Translations under genes and position numbers: made by a program
In this document: piece after piece, positions 54,072 through 63,623 of the stretch
Layout: each line of letters starts with the position of its first letter
How positions within the stretch are numbered: position 1 is the first letter of the stretch
The notes under the pieces: model-generated
Databases searched by the model: none
Seen by the model: only the letters and a program-made list of their open reading frames with translations
Told to the model about the DNA's origin: nothing
Assembly (NCBI GenBank): GCA_965230335.1
Contig: CBDDKS010000006.1
Location: 1,364,001 to 1,428,000 of the forward strand
DNA length: 64,000 nucleotides
Source: CBDDKS01 sp965230335
GTDB lineage: Bacteria > Pseudomonadota > Gammaproteobacteria > Enterobacterales > Kangiellaceae
Reading direction: 5' to 3'

Positions 54072-56273
54072 TTAGTGTAACTTTGGCACTTTACCCGGAT
54101 ATTGATTTTCAAGCCAAGCAACAATTTCATGATGAATATTATCCACTGGATAACCCTGCTTTAATAAATAGTTGACTATCTCTGGTTTATTCGGCTTATA
54201 TGTGAGTAAGGCAATATCCAAATGATTCATCACACCCTCTGAAACCACGAATTGATTGCCGTAATCAATCACTTGTTTTATCGCCTTTAAATCTCCAAAA
54301 TAAATCAAATAAAATAATACATCAAATTGTAATTCATCTTTCACTATCATCTGTTTTTCTAATTCAGGAAACATCGGCAAGTAATCCATAATTGGCCAAC
54401 GAGTAATTTTATCAGATGAAAAAGCAGCACTTTCATAAAAGAGAATTTCCGTCATGCTTTTTATAAACGTTTCTTTGGATACATCGTAATCATGAATATC
54501 TTTTGGTAAAACGTTCAGATGACTGTGAGCCGCTAACAATACCGTATTCAATAATTTAGAATCCTGCAAATCCATTTTACTCAATACTTCTGCCTCTAAT
54601 AAACCCTCGATAGAAGCCGCAAGCTCTGGTGTCTCGTATTCATTTAATCGCTTCTTTTGACGAATAAAATACTCAACGATAGCCGATTGTAACTGACGAA
54701 GATCCTGTTGCTCTTCTTGTGTTATCTGCCAACCCCATAATTTACCTGCACTCCAACGTGCCTGTAACAGGCGTCTGTCTTGCTGCATGGCTAATTTAAT
54801 ATCCAATAGCCTGTCTGAAAAAGCAGACCGATGCTGCATAAACCAGGGCATTAATAATTGGTGGATATGATATTCAAATTCTTTGTTTAGCTGTTTGGCT
54901 TTATGATAATTATGACCACACTCTTTTGAATCTGTGTACAAGCCTTTATAATGTGCATATATTGAAGCCCCTGTTAAATTTAAATCTCTTAATACTTTAC
55001 CAAGATCTTTTGGATTTTTTAGATTAAAGGGCAATTTTCGTCGCGTATTAAAATCCATGGCTTTTTGATACAAAACCTGTGTTTCGGGACGATTCAGCAA
55101 TCGACCAACCGTGCCACTGCTTTCTTTCAACCATAAAGAAGCACTGGGATAAATTTTTTTATTCACAAACCAATCAAACAATTCTACTTTTGTTGCTGTG
55201 CCAGGTATCTCTGGCCTCACTGGCTTACCCCTTTCTTTATCTTCATTACGCCCTCCGGCCTGGTTAATCACTGCATCAGCCCCATTCATTTGAAACAAAT
55301 AGGTATCAAAGGGGAAATTACGCGCATGCATAAATTCCAGTAACTCCAAATCGCCAATTGAAACTAATTGACTTCGTATGGCTTGAAACATACGGCTGGC
55401 CGTGGCATTAGAAAAATCATACTCTTTAAACAAGGCAAAAATCACCTGCTTGAGTTTGGCTAAATCCTGCTCGGTCATTTGTGGATATTCTTTGGTTTGA
55501 TAATCCGGTCGAAAGGCACTATTCAAAATCAATAAATCTTCAAACATCACCGGAGATGCCAGTTGATGATGCACCTGCCCCTGACGCACTGCCGAAATCA
55601 CCCGTTCGACATCTAGCTCATTACTGCGACCATTAATAAAGAACTTACCCAACTCACTAAAAGGGGTTAGATCATTGCTTGGTGACAACCATTTTGCCGG
55701 AGGCACGGCCCCGGTTTCATACAACGCTAATAAAGCCTCGGGTTCATCATAAGAGATTGTTCTGGCTTGTTGATATTCTGCTTCTGTCATCATGGGCACA
55801 ACTTTCGCATATGCCGTCGATAAAAAAATTTTATAATCCTCCAAAAGCGAACCTACCGATACTGCCTCAATAGGATGGGATAAAGCCTTGATACCCACAC
55901 TGGTAGCAATACTCTCGGAAGTCATACCTTCCTGAAATAAGCCTTTAATACGTTCTATCTGATCGGCCTCAAGCTGCTCATAGTCTCGCATTGTCTGTTT
56001 GCAAGATTCTGTAACGACAGGCATTTCAGATAAAGGGTTTAATAACTGATTAGGCAAACCTGGTATTTGTGATAATAAGGATGAGCCAACTCTTGATTTG
56101 GTATTCTTTTCTGCAAGAACAGCCTGTTCAGCCAGTATCGAAGTATCATTTTTATCGAACTGTTTGTTTGTCAAAGAAAAAGGTATGAATAACCAAACAC
56201 CCAGTACCAACACGACTACTAATAATACCCCTACTGCAATCTTGTTCTTTTTTACATTCTTTTGTGTCGTCAT
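54072..56273 (-). CDS. Membrane-anchored protein with ankyrin-like C-terminus, unknown function
   Basis: This 733-residue protein has one N-terminal transmembrane helix (VGVLLVVVLVLGVWLFIPF); the rest is probably periplasmic. The helical body has repeated units of about 40 residues such as LELLEFMHARNFPFDTYLFQMNGADAVINQA and, near the end, FGDLKAIKQVIDYGNQFVVSEGVMNHLDIALLT and KPEIVNYLLKQGYPVDN, which look like degenerate ankyrin repeats. No catalytic motif is visible. It is the middle gene of the bracketed segment. Confidence 0.55.
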   Translation of the reverse strand: MTTQKNVKKNKIAVGVLLVVVLVLGVWLFIPFSLTNKQFDKNDTSILAEQAVLAEKNTKSRVGSSLLSQIPGLPNQLLNPLSEMPVVTESCKQTMRDYEQLEADQIERIKGLFQEGMTSESIATSVGIKALSHPIEAVSVGSLLEDYKIFLSTAYAKVVPMMTEAEYQQARTISYDEPEALLALYETGAVPPAKWLSPSNDLTPFSELGKFFINGRSNELDVERVISAVRQGQVHHQLASPVMFEDLLILNSAFRPDYQTKEYPQMTEQDLAKLKQVIFALFKEYDFSNATASRMFQAIRSQLVSIGDLELLEFMHARNFPFDTYLFQMNGADAVINQAGGRNEDKERGKPVRPEIPGTATKVELFDWFVNKKIYPSASLWLKESSGTVGRLLNRPETQVLYQKAMDFNTRRKLPFNLKNPKDLGKVLRDLNLTGASIYAHYKGLYTDSKECGHNYHKAKQLNKEFEYHIHQLLMPWFMQHRSAFSDRLLDIKLAMQQDRRLLQARWSAGKLWGWQITQEEQQDLRQLQSAIVEYFIRQKKRLNEYETPELAASIEGLLEAEVLSKMDLQDSKLLNTVLLAAHSHLNVLPKDIHDYDVSKETFIKSMTEILFYESAAFSSDKITRWPIMDYLPMFPELEKQMIVKDELQFDVLFYLIYFGDLKAIKQVIDYGNQFVVSEGVMNHLDIALLTYKPNKPEIVNYLLKQGYPVDNIHHEIVAWLENQYPGKVPKLH

Positions 56274-56383
56274 ATGACAATAACCTTCTTACTATAAATA
56301 AATTTTGTTTTATCTATTATCAGCTTAACTACGTATTGAATCCACAGTACCCAAGATACTGTGGATTGCTCTCGATAAAATCA

Positions 56384-57310
56384 CTATTTTGTTGTGAAAA
56401 TATTAACACTAAAGTCATTGGAAGCACTGTTTTGAGAATGTGCATAAATACTAATATCTGCTGTGCATACTTCCTGAACCTTCACTTCAATTCTATCCTT
56501 TGTCTCTACCTTAGTTTCAAAACTGGTTCCATGAGTATTGGCGCTGCTATTAGTGTAATTGGCCCCTATTGAAACAGAAACTGTTAGCCCATATGTAGTC
56601 TGAAAGTCTAGTATATCTTTTATGCCCAATTCTGACATTAATTGAGTCGCAAGCTCCATACTGACTACACCATTAACTCCTATAGTCTCTATCTTTTCCT
56701 GTTCATCATTCCAAGCCATTTCAATAGTACCTGTACCATATGTTGCCAAAGTAGCTTGAGGTTCATCTGGCAGAGGACATTTTTCTGAAAAATCATCACT
56801 ATTGAACCGTATATAATCTCCCAATTCATCAGGAAATCGAATCATATATTCAGCCGTCGCCAATGATGTAAGAGGATTATCAACATGTGGTCGAACAATA
56901 TCTGTTCTTTCTTCTTGATTATTTTTAATCCTTTCTAAAATATAATCATTAATATAATTAGTCATGATTAAAGATATACCAGAAACATAGATTCTGCCTG
57001 CTATGCGATACTCCTCGGATAATCCTTTAGGTATCTTAAAAGTCCTATAACATGAACTGGAAATACTTGATTCACTCATAATAAAATCGGGCACATCATC
57101 GCTATGCGCATTACCACAAAGATCTTTACCAGTATTAATATTATAATCACCCACCAGCCCCGTAGGATTAGCATAGTGTGGAAAATACACTCCACCATTT
57201 TCCCAGAATGAACCATTATCTGCAGAAACGCTTGTAGATAACATTGAACAGCCTAAGCTTAAAGCACACCCAAATAACACTTTGGAATGATTTTTTGATA
57301 GTAATTTCAT
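56384..57310 (-). CDS. Exported protein of unknown function with amphipathic beta region
   Basis: This 308-residue protein has a clear signal peptide (VLFGCALSLGCSMLSTSVSA). The mature part has several Cys residues. The last 80 residues show alternating polar/apolar stretches rich in Ser and Thr: YGLTVSVSIGANYTNSSAN, GTSFETKVETKDRIEVKVQ, ADISIYAHSQNSASNDFSV. Such a pattern resembles the membrane-insertion part of aerolysin-type beta-pore proteins, but that is only a shape resemblance. AGGAG precedes the ATG. It is the first gene of the bracketed segment. Confidence 0.5.
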   Translation of the reverse strand: MKLLSKNHSKVLFGCALSLGCSMLSTSVSADNGSFWENGGVYFPHYANPTGLVGDYNINTGKDLCGNAHSDDVPDFIMSESSISSSCYRTFKIPKGLSEEYRIAGRIYVSGISLIMTNYINDYILERIKNNQEERTDIVRPHVDNPLTSLATAEYMIRFPDELGDYIRFNSDDFSEKCPLPDEPQATLATYGTGTIEMAWNDEQEKIETIGVNGVVSMELATQLMSELGIKDILDFQTTYGLTVSVSIGANYTNSSANTHGTSFETKVETKDRIEVKVQEVCTADISIYAHSQNSASNDFSVNIFTTK

Positions 57311-57608
57311 TAAGAAATTCTCCTATTTAAATAGATTAATAACAACAAACTCCTCACCTTTCCGTACAACATCACTCGGTTTTTTAGCCATGAAAAAACG
57401 AATGAAAATATCATTTCATTCAGACACCGACCTTAGCAAAGAGTCGAGAAACATTCTATAAAATATTTATGCTTTTGTAAAGAAGTGTTTTGTGATGTGT
57501 TTCACATTTTTATTTATAACTATATTGGTTTGTTGTTATTTGTAGACATCTATTTAAATGTTCAATAAATATTTTTCACTGATAAAATGTATCCAAAATA
57601 ATAACATT
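57311..57608. other. Intergenic region with second ubiA-end copy
   Basis: These 298 bases hold the promoter of the exported-protein gene and the 57516-57571 repeat. The stretch 57385-57480 shows no gene. Confidence 0.45.
57516..57571. repeat. 56-bp direct repeat, copy 2 (ubiA 3'-end remnant)
   Basis: The copy still reads as NYIGLLLFVDIYLNVQ and a stop, against NYIGLLLFVGIYLNYQ in ubiA. The three base differences are at 57546, 57560 and 57561. It is not preceded by the rest of ubiA. Confidence 0.9.
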
Positions 57609-59795
57609 TCATAATACAACTACATCAACGGATTTAAATGCAGGTGTTTTACTGCGTTCATCCCTTTCCAAACCAATCAATCGGTTTGCTTCTGGAAAAT
57701 AAGCCATTAAATTATAGTCTGGTAAATCAAATGGAAACACCTCTACATTTTTCATAATTCCATAAGCCGATTTTAATGTTACTAAACTATGTTGTTTTAA
57801 ATTCAATTCTTGTATTGTTTTAAGATTCATCAAAACACACCAACGATGTGGCGTTTGCCGATAACTGTCTTTTTCTTCATAGATGATGGTATTAAATTGT
57901 CCTTCACTTCTCACAGTCATAAGTTTAAAGGGATAAGCTTCTATTTGAGAGAATGATTGCATGGGTTTGGAAGTAAACTGGGCGTATCCATTTTGAGTAT
58001 GAAATATTGGTGTTTTAATTAACCGATTGGAAATATGAAATTCTTTTTTTGTTGTATCAATCTCTTTTAATTGTTCAAGGCCTGGTATCGTTGCTGCAAT
58101 GGCTTCTCTAATTTTTTTGTGTTGTCTTAATTGAGAAAAATTGATCGGTGAATGTGGCCATACTTTTTCAGCGATTTGTGTTAACACCACTGTTTCTGGT
58201 CGAACGTTTTCCAATCGTGTAATGCCACCATCACTCAATCGTAAAAAGTTAAACATAGATTCTTGGGTTGTCGGTTCCCATTCTTCATCACGTGCTGTTA
58301 CAGGCAAAACTAATGACTCACTATGATCATGACCAAACACATGACCATGATTTAAAGTCGTTGTTAAAAATACTTTAAAGCCAATATTATCCAGTGCTTT
58401 CATTGTCCATTCACGATGGGGTGATGCAGCAAATAAATTACCCCCCATCATCAAAGCAAAATCAATGTTGCCATGATGTGCCGCCTCTAAGCAGGCTAAT
58501 GTATCCATACCTTTTTCTGTTGGTAATTGTATTCCATAGAGTGCTTCAATACGCTGAAAGACATCCTGTGGTAACACAGGCTTAACACCAATGGTGCCAA
58601 TACCCTGTACATTACTGTGCCCCCTTAAAGGCAATAAACCAGCATACGCTTTGCCAACCATACCTCTCAATAAAGCCAGGTTCACTATGACTTCAACCGT
58701 ATCAACACCCTGTTGATGATGTGTAATACCCATACCCCATGCAAAAACGGTTGCTGATGATTGTGCATAACATTGGGCAATGCGTTGTATTTGTTCTTTG
58801 GAAATACCACAAGTCTGTACAATCGTTTGCCAATCCGTATTGTTTAATTCATTAAGAAACGAGTCATAACCCTGTGTATATTTTTGAATATAAGTGTTAT
58901 CTTCTGCTTTTAATTCGATAATTGCTTTTGCAAGACCTTTCAATAAAACAAGGTCAGTTCCTATGTTAGGTTGACAATATTCTGTGGCAATATCTGTCCC
59001 ACCTAAAAGCATGGACTTGGCACTTTTTGGTACCGCAAATTTAACCAGCCCAGGTTCTTTTGCCGGATTAATCACAATAACTGAACCACCTCTATCCCGT
59101 AGAGCTTTTAACTGATGGATAAATCGAGGATGATTGGATGCAGGATTAGCACCTATAACAAAAATAACATCACAAGCTGATAGGTCACTTAATTCAACGG
59201 TTGATGTTCCTGTGCCTATCGTATTACTTAAAGCAACGCCTGTTGCCTGATGGCAATAATAGGAACAATTGTTGACATTATTGGTGCCATAAAGGCGTGA
59301 TAATAATTGTAAAATAAAACCTGCTTCATTAGATGAACGTCCTGATGAATAAAAAAAACTTTTTGTTGCGGGAATCTTTTTTAATTGGTTTGCTACCAAT
59401 TGAATGGCATCATCCCAGGAAATTTTTTGATAATGCCTTTCTGTTTTTGTTTTATAAATAGGTGAAGCCAATCGACCAAGATGTTCTATTTCATAACCGG
59501 ATAACTCTTTAAAATCATCCAGTGTATGACGTTCGAATAACTCTGATGGAATGGGTTGTTGAATATCTGTACTTTGTGCTTGTATACTTTTATTACACAC
59601 TGCTGGAAATTCACCAAGCTCATTTGTCATACCTCCCTGTTGTCCCCCCATACCCAGACCACAAGCTTTACAGGCATTATTGGATTTTAATGCTTTTGCT
59701 GATTGCTTAAGCCCCATACGTTTTAATGTGCTTAGGGTATAAAGTATTTTTTTGGTACCACCACCTATAATATGATGATCGGGTGTTTTTGACAT
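57609..59795 (-). CDS. FdhF/YdeP-family molybdopterin oxidoreductase
   Basis: This 728-residue member of the DMSO-reductase superfamily has an N-terminal Cys-rich segment (NACKACGLGMGGQQGGM, then VCNKS) that may hold an Fe-S cluster. The molybdopterin-binding core has SSGRSSNEAGF, SYYCHQATGVAL, FVIGANPASNHPRF, FAWGMGITHHQQGV and LRGHSNVQGIGT. It resembles YdeP-like formate dehydrogenase alpha proteins. A Sec or Cys active-site residue typical of true formate dehydrogenases is not obvious, so the substrate is uncertain. It has no partner subunits nearby. Confidence 0.85.
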   Translation of the reverse strand: MSKTPDHHIIGGGTKKILYTLSTLKRMGLKQSAKALKSNNACKACGLGMGGQQGGMTNELGEFPAVCNKSIQAQSTDIQQPIPSELFERHTLDDFKELSGYEIEHLGRLASPIYKTKTERHYQKISWDDAIQLVANQLKKIPATKSFFYSSGRSSNEAGFILQLLSRLYGTNNVNNCSYYCHQATGVALSNTIGTGTSTVELSDLSACDVIFVIGANPASNHPRFIHQLKALRDRGGSVIVINPAKEPGLVKFAVPKSAKSMLLGGTDIATEYCQPNIGTDLVLLKGLAKAIIELKAEDNTYIQKYTQGYDSFLNELNNTDWQTIVQTCGISKEQIQRIAQCYAQSSATVFAWGMGITHHQQGVDTVEVIVNLALLRGMVGKAYAGLLPLRGHSNVQGIGTIGVKPVLPQDVFQRIEALYGIQLPTEKGMDTLACLEAAHHGNIDFALMMGGNLFAASPHREWTMKALDNIGFKVFLTTTLNHGHVFGHDHSESLVLPVTARDEEWEPTTQESMFNFLRLSDGGITRLENVRPETVVLTQIAEKVWPHSPINFSQLRQHKKIREAIAATIPGLEQLKEIDTTKKEFHISNRLIKTPIFHTQNGYAQFTSKPMQSFSQIEAYPFKLMTVRSEGQFNTIIYEEKDSYRQTPHRWCVLMNLKTIQELNLKQHSLVTLKSAYGIMKNVEVFPFDLPDYNLMAYFPEANRLIGLERDERSKTPAFKSVDVVVL

Positions 59796-59848
59796 GATAT
59801 TTATTTTCTTTAGCTATTTTATGTCAGGTCATAGAATTTGTTGAAGGT

Positions 59849-60514
59849 TCACATTTGAAAATATTTTTTTAAAATACTGTGTGTGAATTTAGAGCGTAAA
59901 TAAAACCCTCTTGGTAATGTTTTTATTTTATTGCCATCTGGACCAATGGCTTCTGTTAATACTTTAGCGTTTGCTGCTTTAGGGCGAACCTGGAGTATAT
60001 CACCATGTCGTGCATTGAGTTGTTCTATTTTGCCTTGCGTTACTTTTTCCATAACGGCTTCCCAATCCTGCTGTAACCTTAGTTTTTCTTCACTGGAGGG
60101 TTGCCATAAAATCGGTGTTGCACAAATACGTTGAGCAATAGGTAATGTCTTTGTTGATACGATGGGTACCCATAAAACATGAGATAACTTTTGATAAACA
60201 ACTGATTGTTGCCAACTCTCATAACCCAGGTTCATTAAAGGCACTACACTCACGAAAGTGGATTCTAACGGTTTACCAAAAGAATCAATAGGAATAGTCT
60301 TTAATTCAACACCCAAGTCTGGAAAATCAGGCTCTGGCTTTGAACCTGATGTAGCACCTAAACAAGCTTCAATAAATTGACCAATCCATCCCTTCTCAAA
60401 CAATAAATCCTTAGGTACTACAGCTTTATATTTATCAGCCAACTCACCCAAAGTAAAACCAGATAAAGCTTCTGCTTTTGACATAAGTTCATGAATACTT
60501 TCTGGTGCGTTCAT
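59849..60514 (-). CDS. mutH: DNA mismatch repair endonuclease MutH
   Basis: This 221-residue enzyme nicks the unmethylated strand at hemimethylated GATC sites after MutS/MutL activation. The catalytic DX(n)EXK set is in PDFPDLGVELKTIPID (near residue 63), and the family's GWIGQFIEACLGATSGSKPEPDF and FYLRSKFTHSIL are present. MutH occurs only in part of the Gammaproteobacteria and implies a Dam methylase elsewhere in the genome. Confidence 0.96.
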   Translation of the reverse strand: MNAPESIHELMSKAEALSGFTLGELADKYKAVVPKDLLFEKGWIGQFIEACLGATSGSKPEPDFPDLGVELKTIPIDSFGKPLESTFVSVVPLMNLGYESWQQSVVYQKLSHVLWVPIVSTKTLPIAQRICATPILWQPSSEEKLRLQQDWEAVMEKVTQGKIEQLNARHGDILQVRPKAANAKVLTEAIGPDGNKIKTLPRGFYLRSKFTHSILKKYFQM

Positions 60515-60569
60515 TATTTAGGCATTCTCTAATATTGATTGACAACAGACCCTAATATTAGAAATGATT

Positions 60570-60986
60570 TTATAATGATTCCGTTCTATCTAAAACACTT
60601 TTTAACATCAAAATGCCTATACCAGGAACGATACCTATGGCAACATCAAGGATAAAGGGAAATGGAGAAAGTTTTAATAGAATACCGTAAATCAATAACA
60701 GTAAACCTTCGCCAAGATTCAATAAGCCTAATAATGGAATAATATTCGCATATCGATAAGGCTTCCATGCAGACAATAAAAATAAAATACCGATAATTCC
60801 AAATGCACCCGATGCCATACGAAGCCAATAATTTAACATAGGATCATCTGGTATTTCTTTAACACCACCATAAATGATCAAATGTTCAACGGCAAAGTCC
60901 CAAGGAAGAAAAGCACCAACAATGGTAGCTCCCCAACCTAAACCGGCACCCAATAATAGGATTCTTAATATGGTGAGTTTATTCAA
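60570..60986 (-). CDS. Four-helix membrane protein of unknown function
   Basis: This 138-residue protein is hydrophobic throughout with four predicted helices (about 7-27, 50-70, 80-105 and 110-130). The pattern and the loop PWDFAVEHLIIYGGVKEIPDDPMLNYWLRM suggest a small inner-membrane protein. No motif names a family. It lies between mutH and the exported protein gene on the same strand. Confidence 0.55.
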   Translation of the reverse strand: MNKLTILRILLLGAGLGWGATIVGAFLPWDFAVEHLIIYGGVKEIPDDPMLNYWLRMASGAFGIIGILFLLSAWKPYRYANIIPLLGLLNLGEGLLLLIYGILLKLSPFPFILDVAIGIVPGIGILMLKSVLDRTESL

Positions 60987-61002
60987 TGAATTGTACCTTT
61001 TA

Positions 61003-61692
61003 TCACATTCTTTCTTTGTTTAGCCATCTTTCTATTGAATGCTTATTATTTAATTTACCTAATACTCTATATTTGGAGAGTTTTAAAATCTTTGATTGAT
61101 GAGCTATTTCTTTAATCACTGCACGAGGACTTTGATAGCTAGAATGTATAAAATAAACGTTATCCTTTTCAACCGATAAAAACCCTACATGAAAATCCAG
61201 ACCAACAATATAAATGCCATCACCCCAATGTTTAATTGTTTTTAAAAAAACATCAAATTTAACATTACTAAAACGTTTGATTGAATCTTCTGTCATCAAG
61301 GATTTAATCATTTTTTCTGATGCTTGTTGAGCTAAATAGTTCTTTCTTATATTAAAACCGACATCTCTTAGTAAAGTCGTCACAAAGTAACCACATGCAA
61401 TATCACCATTGCCTGGTGTCTCAGAAACACCATAGAATGCCCACTTTGTTCCATACCAAGGTGGCATTAATTTTTTTGTCAATAAGTGATGTAATTTATC
61501 AGAAGCTTTCTGCAATACAATTTCTTTTTCAGTATGCTCTGCTATATGATATTCTTTGGCCAGTGTTTCACGGACTTCTTTAGAGGTTTTTTTGACCTCT
61601 TGATAATTAGAATATGCTGCTGTATTTAAGAATATATAACCTAAAAAATAGACTATTAAAAAATATTTCTTTTTATTGATTAACTTTTCCAT
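61003..61692 (-). CDS. Exported cysteine-hydrolase-like protein, possible NlpC/P60 fold
   Basis: This 229-residue protein has a signal peptide (YFLIVYFLGYIFLNTAAYS). The mature part has GNGDIACGYFVTTLLRDVGFNIRK, with Cys at the start of a helix, followed by VGLDFHVGFLSVEKDNVYFIHSSY, an order of Cys then His like NlpC/P60 peptidases. This could make it a periplasmic cell-wall hydrolase. The match is by pattern only. It lies 17 bp upstream of the four-helix protein gene. Confidence 0.55.
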   Translation of the reverse strand: MEKLINKKKYFLIVYFLGYIFLNTAAYSNYQEVKKTSKEVRETLAKEYHIAEHTEKEIVLQKASDKLHHLLTKKLMPPWYGTKWAFYGVSETPGNGDIACGYFVTTLLRDVGFNIRKNYLAQQASEKMIKSLMTEDSIKRFSNVKFDVFLKTIKHWGDGIYIVGLDFHVGFLSVEKDNVYFIHSSYQSPRAVIKEIAHQSKILKLSKYRVLGKLNNKHSIERWLNKERM

Positions 61693-61848
61693 ATTATGAG
61701 TCCTCTTTAATCAGAAAAGTATACTTATTAAGAATACTTTATATTTTCCTTATCCTATCAATTTATATTTCGTTATTCAATACACAATTTCCTATTTTAA
61801 GGTTTCCATGCAATCGTTAAGGTTGCAAAACGATAATACTCTGATTCG

Positions 61849-62541
61849 TTATTTTGGATATTGATAATGACCCGTAATAGGATATTTAAATAACATATCA
61901 TCCAATTTTGGCCCCAAACCGATATTATGCACAATTAAAAATCGTTTGCCATCTTTTGATTTCTTATCTGTCACAATGCCAATATGAGGCAAATTGCCAG
62001 GTAACATCCAGGTAACCAGGTGTCCTGGTAAATAGTTCTCTGGTTTATCAGAAATAGTTAATGACTGACCATGTCGTTCAAAAAATTTCTGCAGATTTGG
62101 AACACGTCGGTGGTCAATATTGGTATCTGTCTTGTTTAAACCCCATATACGTTTTGATGGATACGATGAGAAATGTACTGCCATGTCTTCATGAACCAAC
62201 TGTTGCAGATCAATCTTCAGTGATCGAAAGGTTCTAACAACCACATCGGTACACACACCAATATTTGCTGGTACATCACCATTAGGATAACCAATCTTAC
62301 GATAAGCACCATTATAAAATACAAAATGCTGTGTTCTTTCCAACGCTGCCTTAACAATGGCATCCTGCAATTGCGTGAAGTTTTTCTTTTTTATTGTATT
62401 TGTTTCTTCCAATAATTGAGATACTGGTTTTTCTTCTATCCTTTCTTCTGTCTTTATCTGTTCCGGTTTCGAAGTCTGTGCCCATAAATGATTACTCTCT
62501 ATATTTATCATTAAGATCAGTAATAAATAACAACCTTTCAT
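61849..62541 (-). CDS. DUF1287 family exported protein
   Basis: This 230-residue protein has an N-terminal signal (YLLLILMINIESNHLWAQ). The DUF1287 body has YRKIGYPNGDVPANIGVCTDVVVRTFRSLKIDLQQLVHEDM, then RRVPNLQKFFERHG, PGHLVTWMLPGNLPHIGIVTDKK and LIVHNIGLGPKLDDML. The Cys in VCTDVVVR and His in PHIGIV are arranged as in NlpC/P60-like hydrolases, so it may act on peptidoglycan. The family function is not established. It is one of two adjacent exported Cys/His proteins. Confidence 0.75.
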   Translation of the reverse strand: MKGCYLLLILMINIESNHLWAQTSKPEQIKTEERIEEKPVSQLLEETNTIKKKNFTQLQDAIVKAALERTQHFVFYNGAYRKIGYPNGDVPANIGVCTDVVVRTFRSLKIDLQQLVHEDMAVHFSSYPSKRIWGLNKTDTNIDHRRVPNLQKFFERHGQSLTISDKPENYLPGHLVTWMLPGNLPHIGIVTDKKSKDGKRFLIVHNIGLGPKLDDMLFKYPITGHYQYPK

Positions 62542-62684
62542 ATCATCACCTGTTTTTTTTAGCCTACCTGTTTAAATAATCTGAACTCGGGATAAAATAA
62601 ACTAACCGACTATGACCTTCTCTGTCAACCTAAGATATAATGGTATTTTCTATACAAAGACGTCATTAAGGTACCTTCTTAACC

Positions 62685-63623
62685 ATGCAACCTTTTGCTT
62701 TTGTGTTATTCATGGGTTTTATTTTGTCCGTACAACCTGCTTTGTCACAAGTGTCTTTAACTGAAACGCCTTCAAAAAAAAATGAGAAACCAATTTCCAA
62801 TAGTAACACTCGCTCTCTTTTAATAAAAAACCGAATTAAAAAGGAACTTGAAGCTTACGACAATACCTTTGCATTAATACCTCATAGAAATAACTATATT
62901 TTACCGATAACCTATCAAACTGATCCAAATGAAGCCCCTTTTTCAGAAACCAATGCCTCTCTTATGAATACAGAAATCAAATTTCAGGTCAGTTTTAAAC
63001 TACCTGTTACTGAAAAACCTTTATTTAAAAATAACGGTTATTTATATTTAGGCTACACCTCCGTTTCTGTATGGCAGGCATTTAATGTTGATGAGTCCCG
63101 TCCTTTTCGTGATACCAATCATGAACCAGAAGCAATTTTAATGTTTACTACGGATACTCATTTTTTAGGAGCACACATACCTTTAATTAATGTGGGTTAC
63201 GTTCACCAGAGTAATGGTCAGTCAGGTACTTTTTCACGTAGTTGGGATCGTCTGTTTATGGAATTTTTTTTAGAATACGAAAAATTTTATATTGCCTTCA
63301 AACCCTGGTGGCGCTTGCCTGAACGACCCAAACGTAACGAATTTGATACCAAAGGCGATGAGAATCCTAGAATTTATGATTTTTATGGCTATTTCGAATT
63401 AAGAGCTTTTCGACGACTGGGCTCTAATGATTTATCTCTTATGCTGAGGAACAATCTGCGTTCAGACAATAAGGGGGCTATTGAATTAAATTACAGCAGA
63501 CCCTATACCAAAAAAGTACGTTGGTATCTCCAGCTTTTTCATGGCTATGGAGAAACACTATTGGATTACAATCATCGCAATACCCGTGTTGGCTTAGGTA
63601 TTACGATGAATAACTGGTTATAA
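62685..63623 (+). CDS. pldA: Outer-membrane phospholipase A
   Basis: This 312-residue protein has a signal peptide (FVLFMGFILSVQPALS) and the OMPLA barrel with the catalytic block INVGYVHQSNGQSGTFSRSWDRLFMEF. His and Ser of HQS are the catalytic pair. The third member, Asn in the usual SRSWNR, is Asp here. OMPLA hydrolyses phospholipids in the outer leaflet when it dimerises with Ca. The C-terminus NTRVGLGITMNNWL is normal for a barrel. It is monocistronic. Confidence 0.9.
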   Translation: MQPFAFVLFMGFILSVQPALSQVSLTETPSKKNEKPISNSNTRSLLIKNRIKKELEAYDNTFALIPHRNNYILPITYQTDPNEAPFSETNASLMNTEIKFQVSFKLPVTEKPLFKNNGYLYLGYTSVSVWQAFNVDESRPFRDTNHEPEAILMFTTDTHFLGAHIPLINVGYVHQSNGQSGTFSRSWDRLFMEFFLEYEKFYIAFKPWWRLPERPKRNEFDTKGDENPRIYDFYGYFELRAFRRLGSNDLSLMLRNNLRSDNKGAIELNYSRPYTKKVRWYLQLFHGYGETLLDYNHRNTRVGLGITMNNWL

